A stretch of 64,000 nt of DNA from Burkholderia sp. S171 (GCF_009766085.1 NZ_LMUF01000062.1:1-64000), one strand, 5' to 3'. Shown: positions 27,263 to 38,775, numbered from the stretch's first letter. The notes: generated from the sequence alone by a model not told the origin. Numbers and translations are program-made.

Positions 27263-28183
27263 TCATCCCCCTGGCGGTTCGATCCCGGCTGGCGGGTGCT
27301 CGGACAGGTGCTGTTTTACAAAGCCGGCAATGAAGTCGCGCACGGCTTCCCCGGCGGCAGAAAGCGGCGTCTCGGCTGAAGAAACGATGCTGGCCGTCAG
27401 CGAAATGGGGGGGTCGATCGCTTGCGCGGTAATAGTGCCGGGCAACTCGTCCGTGCCGCCAAGGGGCAAGATGGTATCTCCGACACCGGCCTGCACAGCG
27501 GCGAGCATGTCGGTACTGACGTCGGCCTCGGCCGCGATATGCGGCTCAATTCCGGCTGCCACGAACAGACGGTCGAGTACAAGCCGCACAATATTCGGCT
27601 GATGCGGCAGCACGAGTGGAAGGCCCGCGAGTTCCTCGAATTTGATCGATCCAGGACTAAGCGAGCCGTTTGCACGCCGCAGAAGAAAGAGTCGTCGCTC
27701 GAATAGCGGCACACTGACACAACCGCCATACGGCTCGCTTTCGAAGAGCACAGCCAGGTCGAGCGCCTGTTCACGAATGCGTGCGGCCAGTTGAATGCTG
27801 CCCGCTGAAGAAAGCTTAAGCCGCACCTTTGGCAACGCGGTTCGGCATGCCGCCATGATTGGCCCTGCAAGCTGCGACGCCAGGGGGAACGCCATGCCGA
27901 TGGAAACGCTACCCTCAACTTCTTCGCCGTGTCCACGAACGACATCGGGCAAGCGCTCGACCCGCCGCAGGATCGCACTCGCCTCCACGTAAAGCCGCTC
28001 GCCTGCAGCCGTGGCGTTCACGCCTCGCGCGCTCCGTTGCAACAGCGTGACGCCGAGCCGATCTTCGAGATCGGCCATCTGCTGGCTCAACGCAGGTTGG
28101 GCTACGTGGGCGACCTGTGCCGCGCGCGAGAAACTACCGGCATCGACGATTGTCACGAAATAACGCAACTGTCGGAGTTTCAT
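27263..28183 (-). CDS. LysR-family transcriptional regulator
   Basis: A 306-aa LysR protein. The N-terminal winged HTH is classic (MKLRQLRYFVTIVDAGSFSRAA, AQPALSQQMADLEDRLG). Residues about 90-300 form the periplasmic-binding-like effector domain. It is closest in style to the NAC/CynR-like group that starts MKLRQLRYF. It precedes the AtuA-DUF4387 gene on the same strand and is divergent from the MHS transporter at 28791, so both are candidate targets. The effector is unknown. Confidence 0.85.
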   Translation of the reverse strand: MKLRQLRYFVTIVDAGSFSRAAQVAHVAQPALSQQMADLEDRLGVTLLQRSARGVNATAAGERLYVEASAILRRVERLPDVVRGHGEEVEGSVSIGMAFPLASQLAGPIMAACRTALPKVRLKLSSAGSIQLAARIREQALDLAVLFESEPYGGCVSVPLFERRLFLLRRANGSLSPGSIKFEELAGLPLVLPHQPNIVRLVLDRLFVAAGIEPHIAAEADVSTDMLAAVQAGVGDTILPLGGTDELPGTITAQAIDPPISLTASIVSSAETPLSAAGEAVRDFIAGFVKQHLSEHPPAGIEPPGG

Positions 28184-28790
28184 GTATCAACACCTCGCTG
28201 GAATGTCCAACACAGAGGCATACGCGCATGACGCGTGGTGTTCCGCCGGGCGTGGAAACCGCGCCGGTTCGCGCCAGATAATGTGCTCATCGGCTATGGG
28301 CCGCAGATCCGCACAAAAGCGAGACGGTAGGCGCTCAATGAGTCTACTGCGTTGCCGCTTGACGCACAATCCGCGCAATTTAACGCTGGAGGGGAGATCG
28401 GAAAGCGTGGAAGCGGTCGATGCCCGACCCGGCCGGTTCAGCTGCTCGGCTACGCGCGGCTTCGTGCGCGCTGCATGAGCCGGTACATCCAACTCGAAAC
28501 CTGGTGATATGTTGTTGCATGTCGAGCACTTGCCTTATTGTTCACGAATGCGATGAGCGCCTGCTTTATGGAGGACAGATACGTAGCAATACCAGGATTA
28601 ACCACGGAAAGTCCGGATACCGATATCAGGACCGGACTCAGCATGTCGGTGTTCACTAAAATGCCGGCGTTTTAAATCATGCGTAACTTCCAGCTAAGTT
28701 TGGGTCCTTATCCTTGCCTGATTCGTCAGCGGTCTCATTGACGCATACGTTCGAACCCGTCGGACTTGACGCCACGCAAGGAGATTTTGT
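28184..28790. other. Intergenic region with a possible gene relic
   Basis: 607 bp between LysR and the MHS transporter. The minus strand at 28450-28671 has an open frame reading LISVSGLSVVNPGIATYLSSI that looks protein-like, but it has no upstream start beyond GTG/ATG near 28668 and matches nothing I know. It may be the end of a lost gene. The promoter of the transporter must lie in the right part. Confidence 0.4.
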
Positions 28791-30116
28791 ATGTCAGATC
28801 TTGCCACCACAACGCTTGACTCACAGCCCGGGCGACGCTCATTCCGGGCAGCCATCGCGGGCGCCATCGGCAACGCAATGGAGTGGTACGACTTTACCGT
28901 TTATGGTTTCTTTGCGGCCACCATCGGCAGCTTGTTCTTTCCCTCTCAAAGTCATCTAGGGTCGTTGCTGGCGTCGTTTGCTGCTTTCGCGGTCGGCTTC
29001 GTCGTGCGACCGTTTGGGGCGCTCGTATTCGGCCATATCGGCGACAAATTCGGGCGTCGCGTCGCGCTGTGGACCTCAGTCGTCTGTATGGCCGTCCCCA
29101 CATTCATGATGGGTCTGCTGCCGACCTATGCGCAAGTCGGTGTGCTTGCGCCCATTTTGCTCGTCCTGTTGCGGTTACTCCAAGGGCTTGCCGTCGCTGG
29201 AGAGATGGGCACGTCCGTGACGTTTCTCGTCGAGCAAGCAGGTCAAAAGCGGCGCGGCCTGGTCGGGAGCGCCGCGATGGTGAGCGCGGCACTCGGAACG
29301 CTGGCCGGTTCTGCACTCGGTGCGGTGCTGACAACGCTGTTGAGCGCTGAAGCGATCAACACCTGGGGCTGGCGCGTTCCATTCCTGATCGGGATCGTGA
29401 TCAGCGGGGTTGCCTTGTATCTGAGACGGACGCTTCCTGACAGCGAAGTACCCGCGAAGCGAGCAGGTTCCCCGTGGCGCGAATCATTGAGGACACAATG
29501 GCGCACGATGCTGCTTCTCGTCGCCATGAACGCAGTCGGTTCGGTAGGTTTCTATCTGTGTTTCGTCTTCGTGACGACGTACCTTCGACAAACTGAGCAT
29601 ATGGCGGCATCCACCGCGCTCGACATCAACACATTGGCCGTCTTCATCCAGATGGGAACGTTTCCGCTCGCCGCGGCGCTCTCTGACAGGATCGGCAGGC
29701 GACCGGTTCTACTGACTGCAGCGGGAAGTCTGCTCATCCTCGGGCTGCCGCTCTTTTGGCTGATGCATCATCCTGATCCGATGCTCGCGGTCGCGGGTCA
29801 ATGTGTGCTGGCGGCATTGATCGGTTGCTTCATCGGCGTCGCGCCGACGTACATGGCGGAAATGCTGCCAGGAAACTTGCGATGCACGACTGTGTCGCTC
29901 GCCTATAACGTCGGTTTTGGCGTGCTGGGCGGGCTGACGCCGCTGACGGCACTGTGGTTCATGCATCTTGACGCCAATGCGCTTTCGCCCGCCTATCTGC
30001 TCATGGCTGCTGCAGCTATCTCGCTGGTTTCTGTGTTGCGCATGCCAGAGACTTCCGGGTCGCGGCTTTCGGACGTGTATCGAAGCCGCGGTGCAGATGA
30101 GTTGTCGAGTGTTTGA
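28791..30116 (+). CDS. MHS-family MFS symporter
   Basis: A 441-aa, 12-helix major facilitator. It has the metabolite:H+ symporter signature at the N-terminus (GNAMEWYDFTVYGFFA) and the loop motif GHIGDKFGRR. The second-half loop is SDRIGRRPVLL. The family takes up organic acids and compatible solutes such as citrate, alpha-ketoglutarate and proline/betaine. GGAG lies upstream of the start (AAGGAGATTTTGT). The neighbourhood (LysR, AtuA-DUF4387) suggests an organic acid substrate. Confidence 0.85.
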   Translation: MSDLATTTLDSQPGRRSFRAAIAGAIGNAMEWYDFTVYGFFAATIGSLFFPSQSHLGSLLASFAAFAVGFVVRPFGALVFGHIGDKFGRRVALWTSVVCMAVPTFMMGLLPTYAQVGVLAPILLVLLRLLQGLAVAGEMGTSVTFLVEQAGQKRRGLVGSAAMVSAALGTLAGSALGAVLTTLLSAEAINTWGWRVPFLIGIVISGVALYLRRTLPDSEVPAKRAGSPWRESLRTQWRTMLLLVAMNAVGSVGFYLCFVFVTTYLRQTEHMAASTALDINTLAVFIQMGTFPLAAALSDRIGRRPVLLTAAGSLLILGLPLFWLMHHPDPMLAVAGQCVLAALIGCFIGVAPTYMAEMLPGNLRCTTVSLAYNVGFGVLGGLTPLTALWFMHLDANALSPAYLLMAAAAISLVSVLRMPETSGSRLSDVYRSRGADELSSV

Positions 30117-30336
30117 TGGGAGACAACTGCATTGTCGAGTTATCGTCAGTGAGACCGCACGACGCAGATGTGACGAAACTCGTCTGACTTGCGCCATCGC
30201 CACTATGACCAATCTTCGGCTTCCGGCTTCCAAACTCAACGGAATCTTAATTAAGCATCCTTCGTATTTTGTATCTATACCTATACGAAGTATCTCGGCC
30301 GAACCGGTTATTTACACCAGAGCCCCAACGCGCACC

Positions 30337-31734
30337 TTAAATTGGATCAATGCGACTGATCGTGCCAACGACCAACGCGTAACTGGCGATTGCTAGCAGA
30401 GCGTGAGCGCCGACGAATACGAGCGCACCGTTGAATGAGTGCGTTGTGTGGACCAGGTAACCGATGGCGATGGGCGTGGTGATACCCGAGAGGCTGCTGA
30501 AGGTATTGAACACCGACGCAGTCAGACCTGACGCATTCACCGGCGACGTATCGGCGATGACCGCCCATCCGAGCGCGCCGAAGCCCTTGCCGAAGAATGC
30601 CAGTGCCATGATCGTAACGACGAGCCAGTCCGCGCTCACGTAATTGCACGCCATGATGGTGGAAGCCATCAGCATGCCCACGTAGATGGGCACCTTGCGG
30701 GCGACTGTCAGTGTCCGGCCCCGTCGAAGCAGCAGGTCCGAAAGCATTCCACCCAGGATTCCACCCGAAAATCCGCAAATGGCCGGAACAGACGCCAGTA
30801 TCCCGGCATGCAGCAAAGAGATATGCCTTTCCTGCACTAGATAGACAGGAAACCACATGATGAAAAAGAAGCTCAGGGTACTAATGCAGTACTGTGCCAA
30901 GGAAATTCCCAGCAGCACGCGGTTTTGCAGCAGGCGGCGAAACGTGTCGAAGCTGATCTGTCGCCGCGCCGGCATGCCCTGCATTGCGGCCGGACCGCTG
31001 TCCCTGCTTTTGCCGGCCATATCCAGCGTTCCACCCCCCGCTTCGATGAACTCGCGTTCCTCTGCAGTGAGCCGAGGGTGATCCAGCGGCCCTTTCAGCC
31101 TGAGTGCAAATAGCACGCCTGCGGCAATGCCGATGGCGCCCATCGCAAAGAAGACCGAGCGCCATCCGAAGTTGGCAGCAAGCAGAGCGAGCGCGGGCGT
31201 GAAAGCTGCGGCCGCGAAGTACTGCGTGGCGTTGAAGATCGCCGATGCCGTCCCGCGCTCGGCTGCCGGGAACCAGGCAGCCACGATCTTGGCGTTGGCG
31301 GGATAGCAAGGCGCCGCGGCCATGCCGACCATGAAGATCAACGCGAAAATCAGTGCGCTCGCCGCGTGCTGGCCGAAGAGGGGTGCAAAACCTACACCCG
31401 CGACGCAAAACGACCACAGGAAGACGGCCCCCGTATAAGTGCGTTTGGCCCCGAACCGATCCAGCGCCCAGCCCCCGGCCAACTGGAAGACCGTGTAGGC
31501 CCACGCGAAGGACGAGAAAATCCAGCCCAACTGAAGGTGATTCAAATGCAACTCGGCAGACATGGGTGTGGCCGCAATCGACATCGCCGCGCGATCTGCA
31601 AGATTGATCGTCATGACGACAAATATCAGCCCGATCACTTCGTAGCGAATGCGCCGCGCCGCAAACTTGCGCAGTTGCGCAATCAGGCTCCTTTCGATGG
31701 GGCGATCGAAGACGCGTGTGGGATCGACGTTCAT
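30337..31734 (-). CDS. MFS sugar-acid permease (ACS family)
   Basis: A 465-aa MFS protein of the anion:cation symporter group, to which glucarate, galactonate and hexuronate permeases belong. It has NLADRAAMSIA in helix 1, WALDRFGAKRTY as the first loop motif and about 12 helices with a long central loop (residues about 215-255). It is the last gene of the long minus-strand catabolic run, 137 bp after the kinase. It probably provides a second route of entry for an aldonate, in addition to the ABC importer. Confidence 0.83.
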   Translation of the reverse strand: MNVDPTRVFDRPIERSLIAQLRKFAARRIRYEVIGLIFVVMTINLADRAAMSIAATPMSAELHLNHLQLGWIFSSFAWAYTVFQLAGGWALDRFGAKRTYTGAVFLWSFCVAGVGFAPLFGQHAASALIFALIFMVGMAAAPCYPANAKIVAAWFPAAERGTASAIFNATQYFAAAAFTPALALLAANFGWRSVFFAMGAIGIAAGVLFALRLKGPLDHPRLTAEEREFIEAGGGTLDMAGKSRDSGPAAMQGMPARRQISFDTFRRLLQNRVLLGISLAQYCISTLSFFFIMWFPVYLVQERHISLLHAGILASVPAICGFSGGILGGMLSDLLLRRGRTLTVARKVPIYVGMLMASTIMACNYVSADWLVVTIMALAFFGKGFGALGWAVIADTSPVNASGLTASVFNTFSSLSGITTPIAIGYLVHTTHSFNGALVFVGAHALLAIASYALVVGTISRIDPI

Positions 31735-31871
31735 ATGAAAAATCCGGAAATTGCGCAGCGTGACAGGAAACCGAAATGTTTCCGTCTCCGGGAAACCCGA
31801 GGCCGTTCACCGCAATTGTCGCCGCGCTCGCTGCAGCATGCCAACAACGTTACGGTACCGAGTTGGGGTTT

Positions 31872-32795
31872 TCAGGCTGACTCACACACCACGATGCCAG
31901 CCTCCCTGGCAACCCGAACATGACCCTGAATGGTGGCGGCGTCTCGCGCGCGAACCGACTGCAAGCCTGCAAGCTGCAGAGCAACCTCGTAGCGACAGCA
32001 TAAATCGTCGTCTCCGATCAAGACAATGGGTCGTTCGCCATCCACGTTCTCCGTGATCAATGCACTGGCAACTTCCAGACCGATCAGAATTCCTGACAGG
32101 TAGTCAGGCAATGCAGCCGGATGCTCTTCACCCATGAGACCCGCAGTACGCGCGGCAAAGAGCACGTGCGTGGCATGCGACGGATGATTCAAGCCAAGCG
32201 TTGCACCGCGCGCAAAGGCCTCGTTATCCTTGACATCAAACTCCATCAATCTACCGAGAATGCCGTGCTTGGTGAGCAAGCCGTACAACTCCCCGGTCAT
32301 ATAGGTCGCGAACCGGGTGATCATCGACTGCTCGCCGACGAAGGCCCATTTGCTGTGCGTACCGGGTAAAACGCACAAGCTGCCGGGCTCCACATCAGCG
32401 CCCCAAATCTGCGTTTCTTCTCCACGCATGACGTCGTACATCGACGCTGCCGAGCCGCATCGCAATCCGGGAATGATGTGCATCTCGACCTTGTTCGAGA
32501 TTGATAGCGTCGTGAACGCGCGCGCGGCGGCGGCTGGCGTCGCAGGACAGTCCAGGTAAGGCGCTTCCACCCAGCCTTGACGACTGCCGATCATGCCGCT
32601 CGCCACGATCGGACAGCCGAATTGATCGATCCAGTCGCTGCAGATTGCATGCAGTGACGCCTCGAACTGCCGGTCCTTCACCGACATGACACCGCCCGCG
32701 GCATTTCTCGCCTCGATGATTCTGCCCTCTGCCGACACCAGTGTGGCACGCAAACTCGACGTTCCCCAGTCGAGGCTGATGAATGATGGGTTCAT
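31872..32795 (-). CDS. dgoK: 2-dehydro-3-deoxygalactonokinase-like kinase
   Basis: A 307-aa DgoK-family kinase. It has the ASKHA-type phosphate motif FISLDWGTSSLRATLV at the N-terminus, PGTHSKWAFV in the middle and a C-terminal IGDDDLCCRY region. Family members phosphorylate 2-keto-3-deoxy-D-galactonate at O6. It lies 89 bp downstream of an enolase-superfamily dehydratase that would make such a substrate. No 2-keto-3-deoxy-6-phosphogalactonate aldolase (DgoA) is in the window, so the phosphorylated product must be cleaved by an enzyme encoded elsewhere. Confidence 0.82.
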   Translation of the reverse strand: MNPSFISLDWGTSSLRATLVSAEGRIIEARNAAGGVMSVKDRQFEASLHAICSDWIDQFGCPIVASGMIGSRQGWVEAPYLDCPATPAAAARAFTTLSISNKVEMHIIPGLRCGSAASMYDVMRGEETQIWGADVEPGSLCVLPGTHSKWAFVGEQSMITRFATYMTGELYGLLTKHGILGRLMEFDVKDNEAFARGATLGLNHPSHATHVLFAARTAGLMGEEHPAALPDYLSGILIGLEVASALITENVDGERPIVLIGDDDLCCRYEVALQLAGLQSVRARDAATIQGHVRVAREAGIVVCESA

Positions 32796-32884
32796 AATAT
32801 GGGATCCTTATTAATGCGTTGGTATAATTGAAATATTTTCGGCGCAGCGCGAAACAACGAAATCGCGCTGCGCCCATTCTGTTT

Positions 32885-34069
32885 CTATGCAGCAGGCTTC
32901 TTTCGAATGTGCTGCCACACCTTCTCACTTGGCTCGATACCCAGTCCAGGCCCCTCGGGCAACTGGAACGCCCCATCGACGCAACGCATGGTCGTCTGCA
33001 CGTATTGCAGGTTGCGATCGAAAACCGAATGCTGGTATTCGTGCATCGGTGCATTGGGAAGTGCGGCGGTTGCATGCAGGCTCGCCGCCTGGAAGATTCC
33101 GATGCCAATGCTCGCGTGTGGAATCACCTTCATGTGGAACGCATTGGCCATCCGCGCGATCTGCATGAACTGGCTGATCCCGATATGCCCCATTTCAGGC
33201 TGAATAATCGACATTGCGCGTTTTTCCAGCCGCGTGCGATATTCATAAACCGTGCGCCATTCCTCGCCGAGCGCGAGCGGTACACGGATATGCGAACCAA
33301 CGTGCGCCTGGCCTTCGATGTCCTCCGGCTGACACGGCGCTTCGACAAAGTAGGGACGATATGGCGTCAGTTGGTCGACGAGTTGGATCGCTTCCTGGGC
33401 CGTGAATTTCCAGTGCAAATCGACCATGAGGTGCATGCTTTCCCCTAGTCCTTCGCGGAGTGCGCGCATCTCGTCGACGATTCCGTCGAAGGACACGGCC
33501 GCGTGATACTTGAACGCGGTGAATCCCTTGGCCACGAACGAATGCGCCAGCGCTACGCGCTCGTCGAGTGAGCGGCCCGGAAGGCCTGAAACATACGCCG
33601 GAATTGACGTCCGACGCTGCCCCCCGATGAGCTTGACCACCGGCTGTCCGACCAGCTTCCCGAACAGATCCCAGATCGCAATGTCCACGCCAGCAATGGA
33701 ATCTACATAGAAGCCACCAAAAAAGCCGCGCACCCGCATCATGTCGTACAGGTCTTCCTGGATCACGACAGCGTCTCTCGGATCGCGTCCAAGGACGGCC
33801 GGCCCGAGCACGTCGTCGATGATTGCTGTCACGGCCTCGGGCGCCACGATCCCATAGGTTTCACCCCAGCCGACCGTGCCGTCGTCTGCGGTAAGCTTGA
33901 TGAGCACTGACATGTCAGTTGCCGGATAGATCGTTCTATTGCCCCTGCGGATAAGGTAGCCGCGGCTGTTGACCTGCTCGTCCTGACCGAGGCCGCCGAG
34001 GTAAGGCTCATCGCGGGGAATCGAAACGATGAAGGTTTCGACCGACGCTATTCTGGGTGAGATAGTCAT
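32885..34069 (-). CDS. Enolase-superfamily sugar-acid dehydratase
   Basis: A 394-aa enzyme of the mandelate racemase / muconate-lactonizing fold. The capping domain is about residues 1-130 and the barrel is about 135-375. Visible active-site residues are K187-x-H189 (FKYHA), metal ligands D217 (VDLHW, with H219), E243 (VEAP) and E269 (ALGEE), and the general base H318 (IPHASIG). Related enzymes dehydrate aldonates to 2-keto-3-deoxy acids. The exact sugar acid is not deducible; galactonate is favoured only by the neighbouring DgoK-type kinase. It lies 20 bp after the ABC ATPase gene in the operon. Confidence 0.8.
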   Translation of the reverse strand: MTISPRIASVETFIVSIPRDEPYLGGLGQDEQVNSRGYLIRRGNRTIYPATDMSVLIKLTADDGTVGWGETYGIVAPEAVTAIIDDVLGPAVLGRDPRDAVVIQEDLYDMMRVRGFFGGFYVDSIAGVDIAIWDLFGKLVGQPVVKLIGGQRRTSIPAYVSGLPGRSLDERVALAHSFVAKGFTAFKYHAAVSFDGIVDEMRALREGLGESMHLMVDLHWKFTAQEAIQLVDQLTPYRPYFVEAPCQPEDIEGQAHVGSHIRVPLALGEEWRTVYEYRTRLEKRAMSIIQPEMGHIGISQFMQIARMANAFHMKVIPHASIGIGIFQAASLHATAALPNAPMHEYQHSVFDRNLQYVQTTMRCVDGAFQLPEGPGLGIEPSEKVWQHIRKKPAA

Positions 34070-34089
34070 ATGGAACGAGTCGTGATTAG

Positions 34090-35152
<1,063 letters not shown>

Positions 35153-35166
<14 letters not shown>

Positions 35167-36112
35167 GTAACTCGCCTCTAATGGTGGAAAGCACTTGCTG
35201 AGGAATCAGGAGATCGTCGATGTCGCGCAGGAAATCGTCGACGTCAGAGGTATCGGCCGCGTCGAGCAAGGGACCTGACGCACGCTGCAATCTGCATGTG
35301 ATCAGTCCGCGCCGATGCAGGACGTACTTCGTCAACGACCAGCGAAACACCGCCTGCACGTTCAGGATCGGCAGCATGCGCGTGAACAGCGCCCTCACTT
35401 GTTCGCTTTGCCCTGCGCTATGCGCCTTGAACAGCGCAACGTGAATCTCTGCCAGTTCGATAGCCGGCATCGTTCCACACGCGCCGCGCCGTAGTTCGTC
35501 CGTGATGTAGCGGCCGCCGGCGCCGCCGAACACACCCAGCATCGTTTTCGGTGCACGGCCCTTGAGGATCGAAAGCCGCTGCCCGCTCGGCAGGGTTTCT
35601 TCCTTGACGTACCGGATAGCCGGCACCGCATTCAGGATTTCGAGCAACACCTCGGGATCCAGGCCTGCTCCAACGGGTGCCGGCACGTTCTGCAGCATGA
35701 TGGGTATGTGCGGCACTGCCGCTGCAATTCGACTGAAGAACTCGATCTGTGGCTGCGCGGTCAACCGGTCCGGCGGGACCGCGATCATCAGCGCCGCCGC
35801 TCCCCCTTGGGACGTCGCTTGCGCGAGCCGGATGGTCAACTCGGCATCCGTACTGGAAACACCGGCAATCAGCGGCACACGGCCGTCGATTTCGTCCAAC
35901 ACAATGTTAGTCAGCATGAGCTTTTCGTCGATGCTCAATTGCCCGAACTCGCTGGCGACGCCCGGGTAGGTAATCCCGTCCACCCCAGCCTTGAGCAGGT
36001 AGCGCACGAGATTGCGCAGGCTGACGACGTCAGGATCGCCGTTCTCCTCGAACGGCGTCGGCAACACCGGAAACACGCCGACAAGCGGTATGTGGGCGGT
36101 CGTTATCGTCAT
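35153..36112 (-). CDS. DapA-family aldolase or dehydratase
   Basis: A 319-aa class I lyase of the dihydrodipicolinate synthase superfamily. The start at 36112 overlaps the SDR stop (TAATG). The Schiff-base lysine is in IRYVKEET. The tyrosine found in most members (YNVP) is replaced by glutamine (IMLQNVPAPVG). From memory, L-2-keto-3-deoxyarabonate dehydratases carry a similar IMVQDAP segment and a shared C-terminal LPLIN region. So this may be a 2-keto-3-deoxy-acid dehydratase rather than an aldolase. It works downstream of the enolase-superfamily dehydratase. Confidence 0.78.
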
Positions 36113-36927
36113 TACTTGTTCTCCACGATGTGCAGGGCAGGAAGTCCCCACGAGGTACGAATATGGTTCGACAACAGCGCGCTGGCTGCGAGCGACGTCA
36201 AGCCGCCGTCGAGTGGAAGATCCACTCCCGTAATGAACGAAGACTCATCGCTGGCGAGGAATAGCGCCGCGTTGGCGACGTCGGCTGGCTCGCCGATGCG
36301 GCCCATCGGATAGCTCTGCGCAACGGCTACAAGATCCGCCGGCGTGAGTCCCTGGACCGTGCGCTCGGTTGCGATGAATGCCGGCGAGATCGAGTTGCAG
36401 CGCACGCGCTGCACGCCGAATTCGACGGCGATCTGCTTCGTCAGCGCCCGCACGCCGCCCTTTGCGGCGGTGTACGCGGCAAGGCCCGGATTCGCGACAA
36501 TCTGGTTGATCGACGCAACATTGATAATTGATCCGCCACCACGCGCGATCATTTCCGGCATCGCGGCGCGGCAAAAACGAAACGTCGCGGTCAGCGCCGA
36601 ATCGATCGTGCGGGCCCACCCTTCGTCGGTCTCGTTAGTGAGGCTCGCCGCCGTGTACTGAACCGCGTTGTTGACCAACACATCGAGTCCGCCGAAGCGC
36701 GCTCTTGCGACGCGAATGGCCTCATCGACGGTCGATTGCTCGTGCGCGTCGAGGCACAACATTTCTATGCGCTCTTGCGGCAAGCCGGCGATTGCGCGCC
36801 CGGCGCTCGCATCCGACAGTTCAACGGCGACCACCCGGGCGCCCTCGCCCACGAACCGCTCGAGGATCGCGCGGCCGATACCCTGACCCGCACCGGTGAC
36901 GATCGCTACCTTGTTCTCAAGTCTCAT
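36112..36927 (-). CDS. SDR-family sugar dehydrogenase
   Basis: A 271-aa short-chain dehydrogenase. It has cofactor motif TGAGQGIG (about residues 11-18), NNAVQYT in place of NNAG, and catalytic S and YxxxK (YTAAKGG). An acidic residue after beta-2 (VVAVELSD) suggests NAD rather than NADP. It overlaps the permease stop by 4 bp (ATGA). In this locus it most likely oxidises the imported sugar to its lactone, feeding the SMP-30 domain encoded at 40218. The last 25 residues extend past the usual family end. Confidence 0.82.
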   Translation of the reverse strand: MRLENKVAIVTGAGQGIGRAILERFVGEGARVVAVELSDASAGRAIAGLPQERIEMLCLDAHEQSTVDEAIRVARARFGGLDVLVNNAVQYTAASLTNETDEGWARTIDSALTATFRFCRAAMPEMIARGGGSIINVASINQIVANPGLAAYTAAKGGVRALTKQIAVEFGVQRVRCNSISPAFIATERTVQGLTPADLVAVAQSYPMGRIGEPADVANAALFLASDESSFITGVDLPLDGGLTSLAASALLSNHIRTSWGLPALHIVENK

Positions 36928-37763
36928 GATTTGACCGCTCCAGCGGTAAGCCCCTTGATGAAGTAACGCTGCAGAAAGGCGAACCCCAACACGACAGGCA
37001 GCGAGATGACGATCGATTCGGCCATGGCTCCGCCCCAGTTCGCGCGGCCTTCACCCAGATAGCTCAGCAGCAGGCCGGGGCCAACCGTGCGCAACTCCGG
37101 GGACGTCACAAGCGTGAGCGAAAAGAGCAGATCGTTCCAGGCCCACATGAACGAATACAGGCCGACGGTCACCATCGCGGGAATAGCGAGCGGCAATACG
37201 ATTCGATGCAGGATGTAGACTTCGCTCGCTCCATCGACACGAGCTGCTTCAATTATTTCATTAGGAATATTGATGAAATAGCTGTAAAGCATATAGGTAC
37301 CGCTCGGCAGCGCGAGGATGATGTAAGCAATGATCAAACCCAGCCGGGTGTCGAGCAGGCCAGCCCACTGAAACATCGGGTAGACGCTGACCAGCAGCAT
37401 CGCAAACGGGAACATCTGCGCCGAGAGCATCAGGAACATCAGCGGCTTGCGGCCGATGTAGCGGAACTTGGCGAAGCTATACGCCGCGTAGGTCGACAGT
37501 GCGACGGTGAGAAGCGCGCCGCCGCCCGCCGTGATCAGGCTGTTGCGCAGTTGCAGCCCGGTCCCGCTGTGGCCGAAGAGCGAACGATAGTTTTCCAGCG
37601 TTGGTGCGTGCGGCAATATTGACGGAATGCGCACGAACACTTCACCTTCGGGTTTGATCGACGTCAGCAGCATCCAGACGATCGGCAGAAACAGAAAGCC
37701 GCCAATCACGAGCAACAGCATCAGGAAACCGGTTCTTGCTCGCCAGTTGTTGAGAAGTAACAT
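36924..37763 (-). CDS. ABC sugar importer permease (MalG type)
   Basis: A 279-aa permease with six helices. The start at 37763 follows GGGAGAA, 2 bp after the partner permease's stop; the longer frame lies inside that gene. The cytoplasmic coupling loop EAARVDGASEVYILHRIVLPLAIPA fits the EAA motif. It pairs with the MalF-type subunit (37766-38701) and the MsmK-type ATPase (34090-35166). Confidence 0.88.
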   Translation of the reverse strand: MLLLNNWRARTGFLMLLLVIGGFLFLPIVWMLLTSIKPEGEVFVRIPSILPHAPTLENYRSLFGHSGTGLQLRNSLITAGGGALLTVALSTYAAYSFAKFRYIGRKPLMFLMLSAQMFPFAMLLVSVYPMFQWAGLLDTRLGLIIAYIILALPSGTYMLYSYFINIPNEIIEAARVDGASEVYILHRIVLPLAIPAMVTVGLYSFMWAWNDLLFSLTLVTSPELRTVGPGLLLSYLGEGRANWGGAMAESIVISLPVVLGFAFLQRYFIKGLTAGAVKS

Positions 37764-37765
37764 GC

Positions 37766-38701
37766 TTAATTCTCCCGCTTGAACAGAATGCGCAGATAAA
37801 ACACGGACGGGATCGCAATGGTCACGAACCACAGCACGCCGATCGTGCATGCGCTGCCGACATCCCAGTTCTGAAACGCCTGCTTGTAGACTTCGATGGA
37901 CAGCATCGTCGTGGCCTTGACCGGACCGCCTTGAGTGAGCGCATAGATCACGTCGAACGCCTGCAGGTTACTCATGGCGCCGAGTATGGTCACGATGATG
38001 ATCGTCGGCGCGAGATGGGGTAACACGACGTATCGGAAAACGCCGATGTTTTCGCAACCGTCGACTCGCGCCGCGTCCATCTGATCCTGCGACACGCCCT
38101 GCAGACCTGCCAGGAAGAACGCCATGAACAGCGGCACCGACACCCAGACGCGTGTGAGGACCACGGCCGCCATAGCCGAGTGCGCTTCGGCCAGCCAGGG
38201 TACAGGGTCCGTAATCACGCCCAACTGCAGCAGAATCGCGTTGAGGATGCCGTACTGACCATTGAAGATCCAAGCGGCAAGAAACGCGGTAACGGTCGAA
38301 GGAAGAACCCAGGGCAACAGCGAAAGCGCGCGCAGAAATGCCTTGCCCCTGAACGACTGATTGAGCACGACCGCCCACGCGAGACCGAGCACGAGCGTGA
38401 TGCTGGTCGTCAGCACCACGAACGTCAGTGTGTTTAACCAGATTGTCAGCGTGTCGGGATTGCTCAGCAGCTTCCTGAAGTTACGCAGGCCGACAAAGCG
38501 GGGCGTATCCATTTCTATCGTGTAGCGATAGAAAGAGAGTTTGAGCGATTGTAGAAACGGAATCAGGATAACGGCAAAGAATGCAATCAGCGAAGGCAGC
38601 GCGAAAGCAAATCCAATTCTTCTTTCGTGCGACTTCAATGATCCACGCTGCTTTGCAGCCCGTAGATCGGACTGCGTCGAGGATAGGCTAGCGTTGTTCA
38701 T
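37766..38701 (-). CDS. ABC sugar importer permease (MalF type)
   Basis: A 311-aa permease with six helices and a basic cytoplasmic N-terminus (about residues 1-28). The EAA-type loop is MDAARVDGCENIGVFRYVVLPHLAP. It forms the membrane channel with the MalG-type protein encoded immediately after it. The solute-binding protein gene ends 74 bp upstream, completing a CUT1-family importer for a mono- or oligosaccharide. Confidence 0.88.
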   Translation of the reverse strand: MNNASLSSTQSDLRAAKQRGSLKSHERRIGFAFALPSLIAFFAVILIPFLQSLKLSFYRYTIEMDTPRFVGLRNFRKLLSNPDTLTIWLNTLTFVVLTTSITLVLGLAWAVVLNQSFRGKAFLRALSLLPWVLPSTVTAFLAAWIFNGQYGILNAILLQLGVITDPVPWLAEAHSAMAAVVLTRVWVSVPLFMAFFLAGLQGVSQDQMDAARVDGCENIGVFRYVVLPHLAPTIIIVTILGAMSNLQAFDVIYALTQGGPVKATTMLSIEVYKQAFQNWDVGSACTIGVLWFVTIAIPSVFYLRILFKREN

Positions 38702-38775
38702 AGGAACCGGGTTCGTGTAAAGGATTGACGCGCGGATTGACGTGCGGGCACGAGTTCATTCGCGGCGACGCCTGC

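Noticed and set aside
28450..28671. Minus-strand frame between LysR and the MHS transporter as a gene
   Set aside because: No ribosome site, no family, and an upstream stop leaves only a short product; noted as a possible relic.
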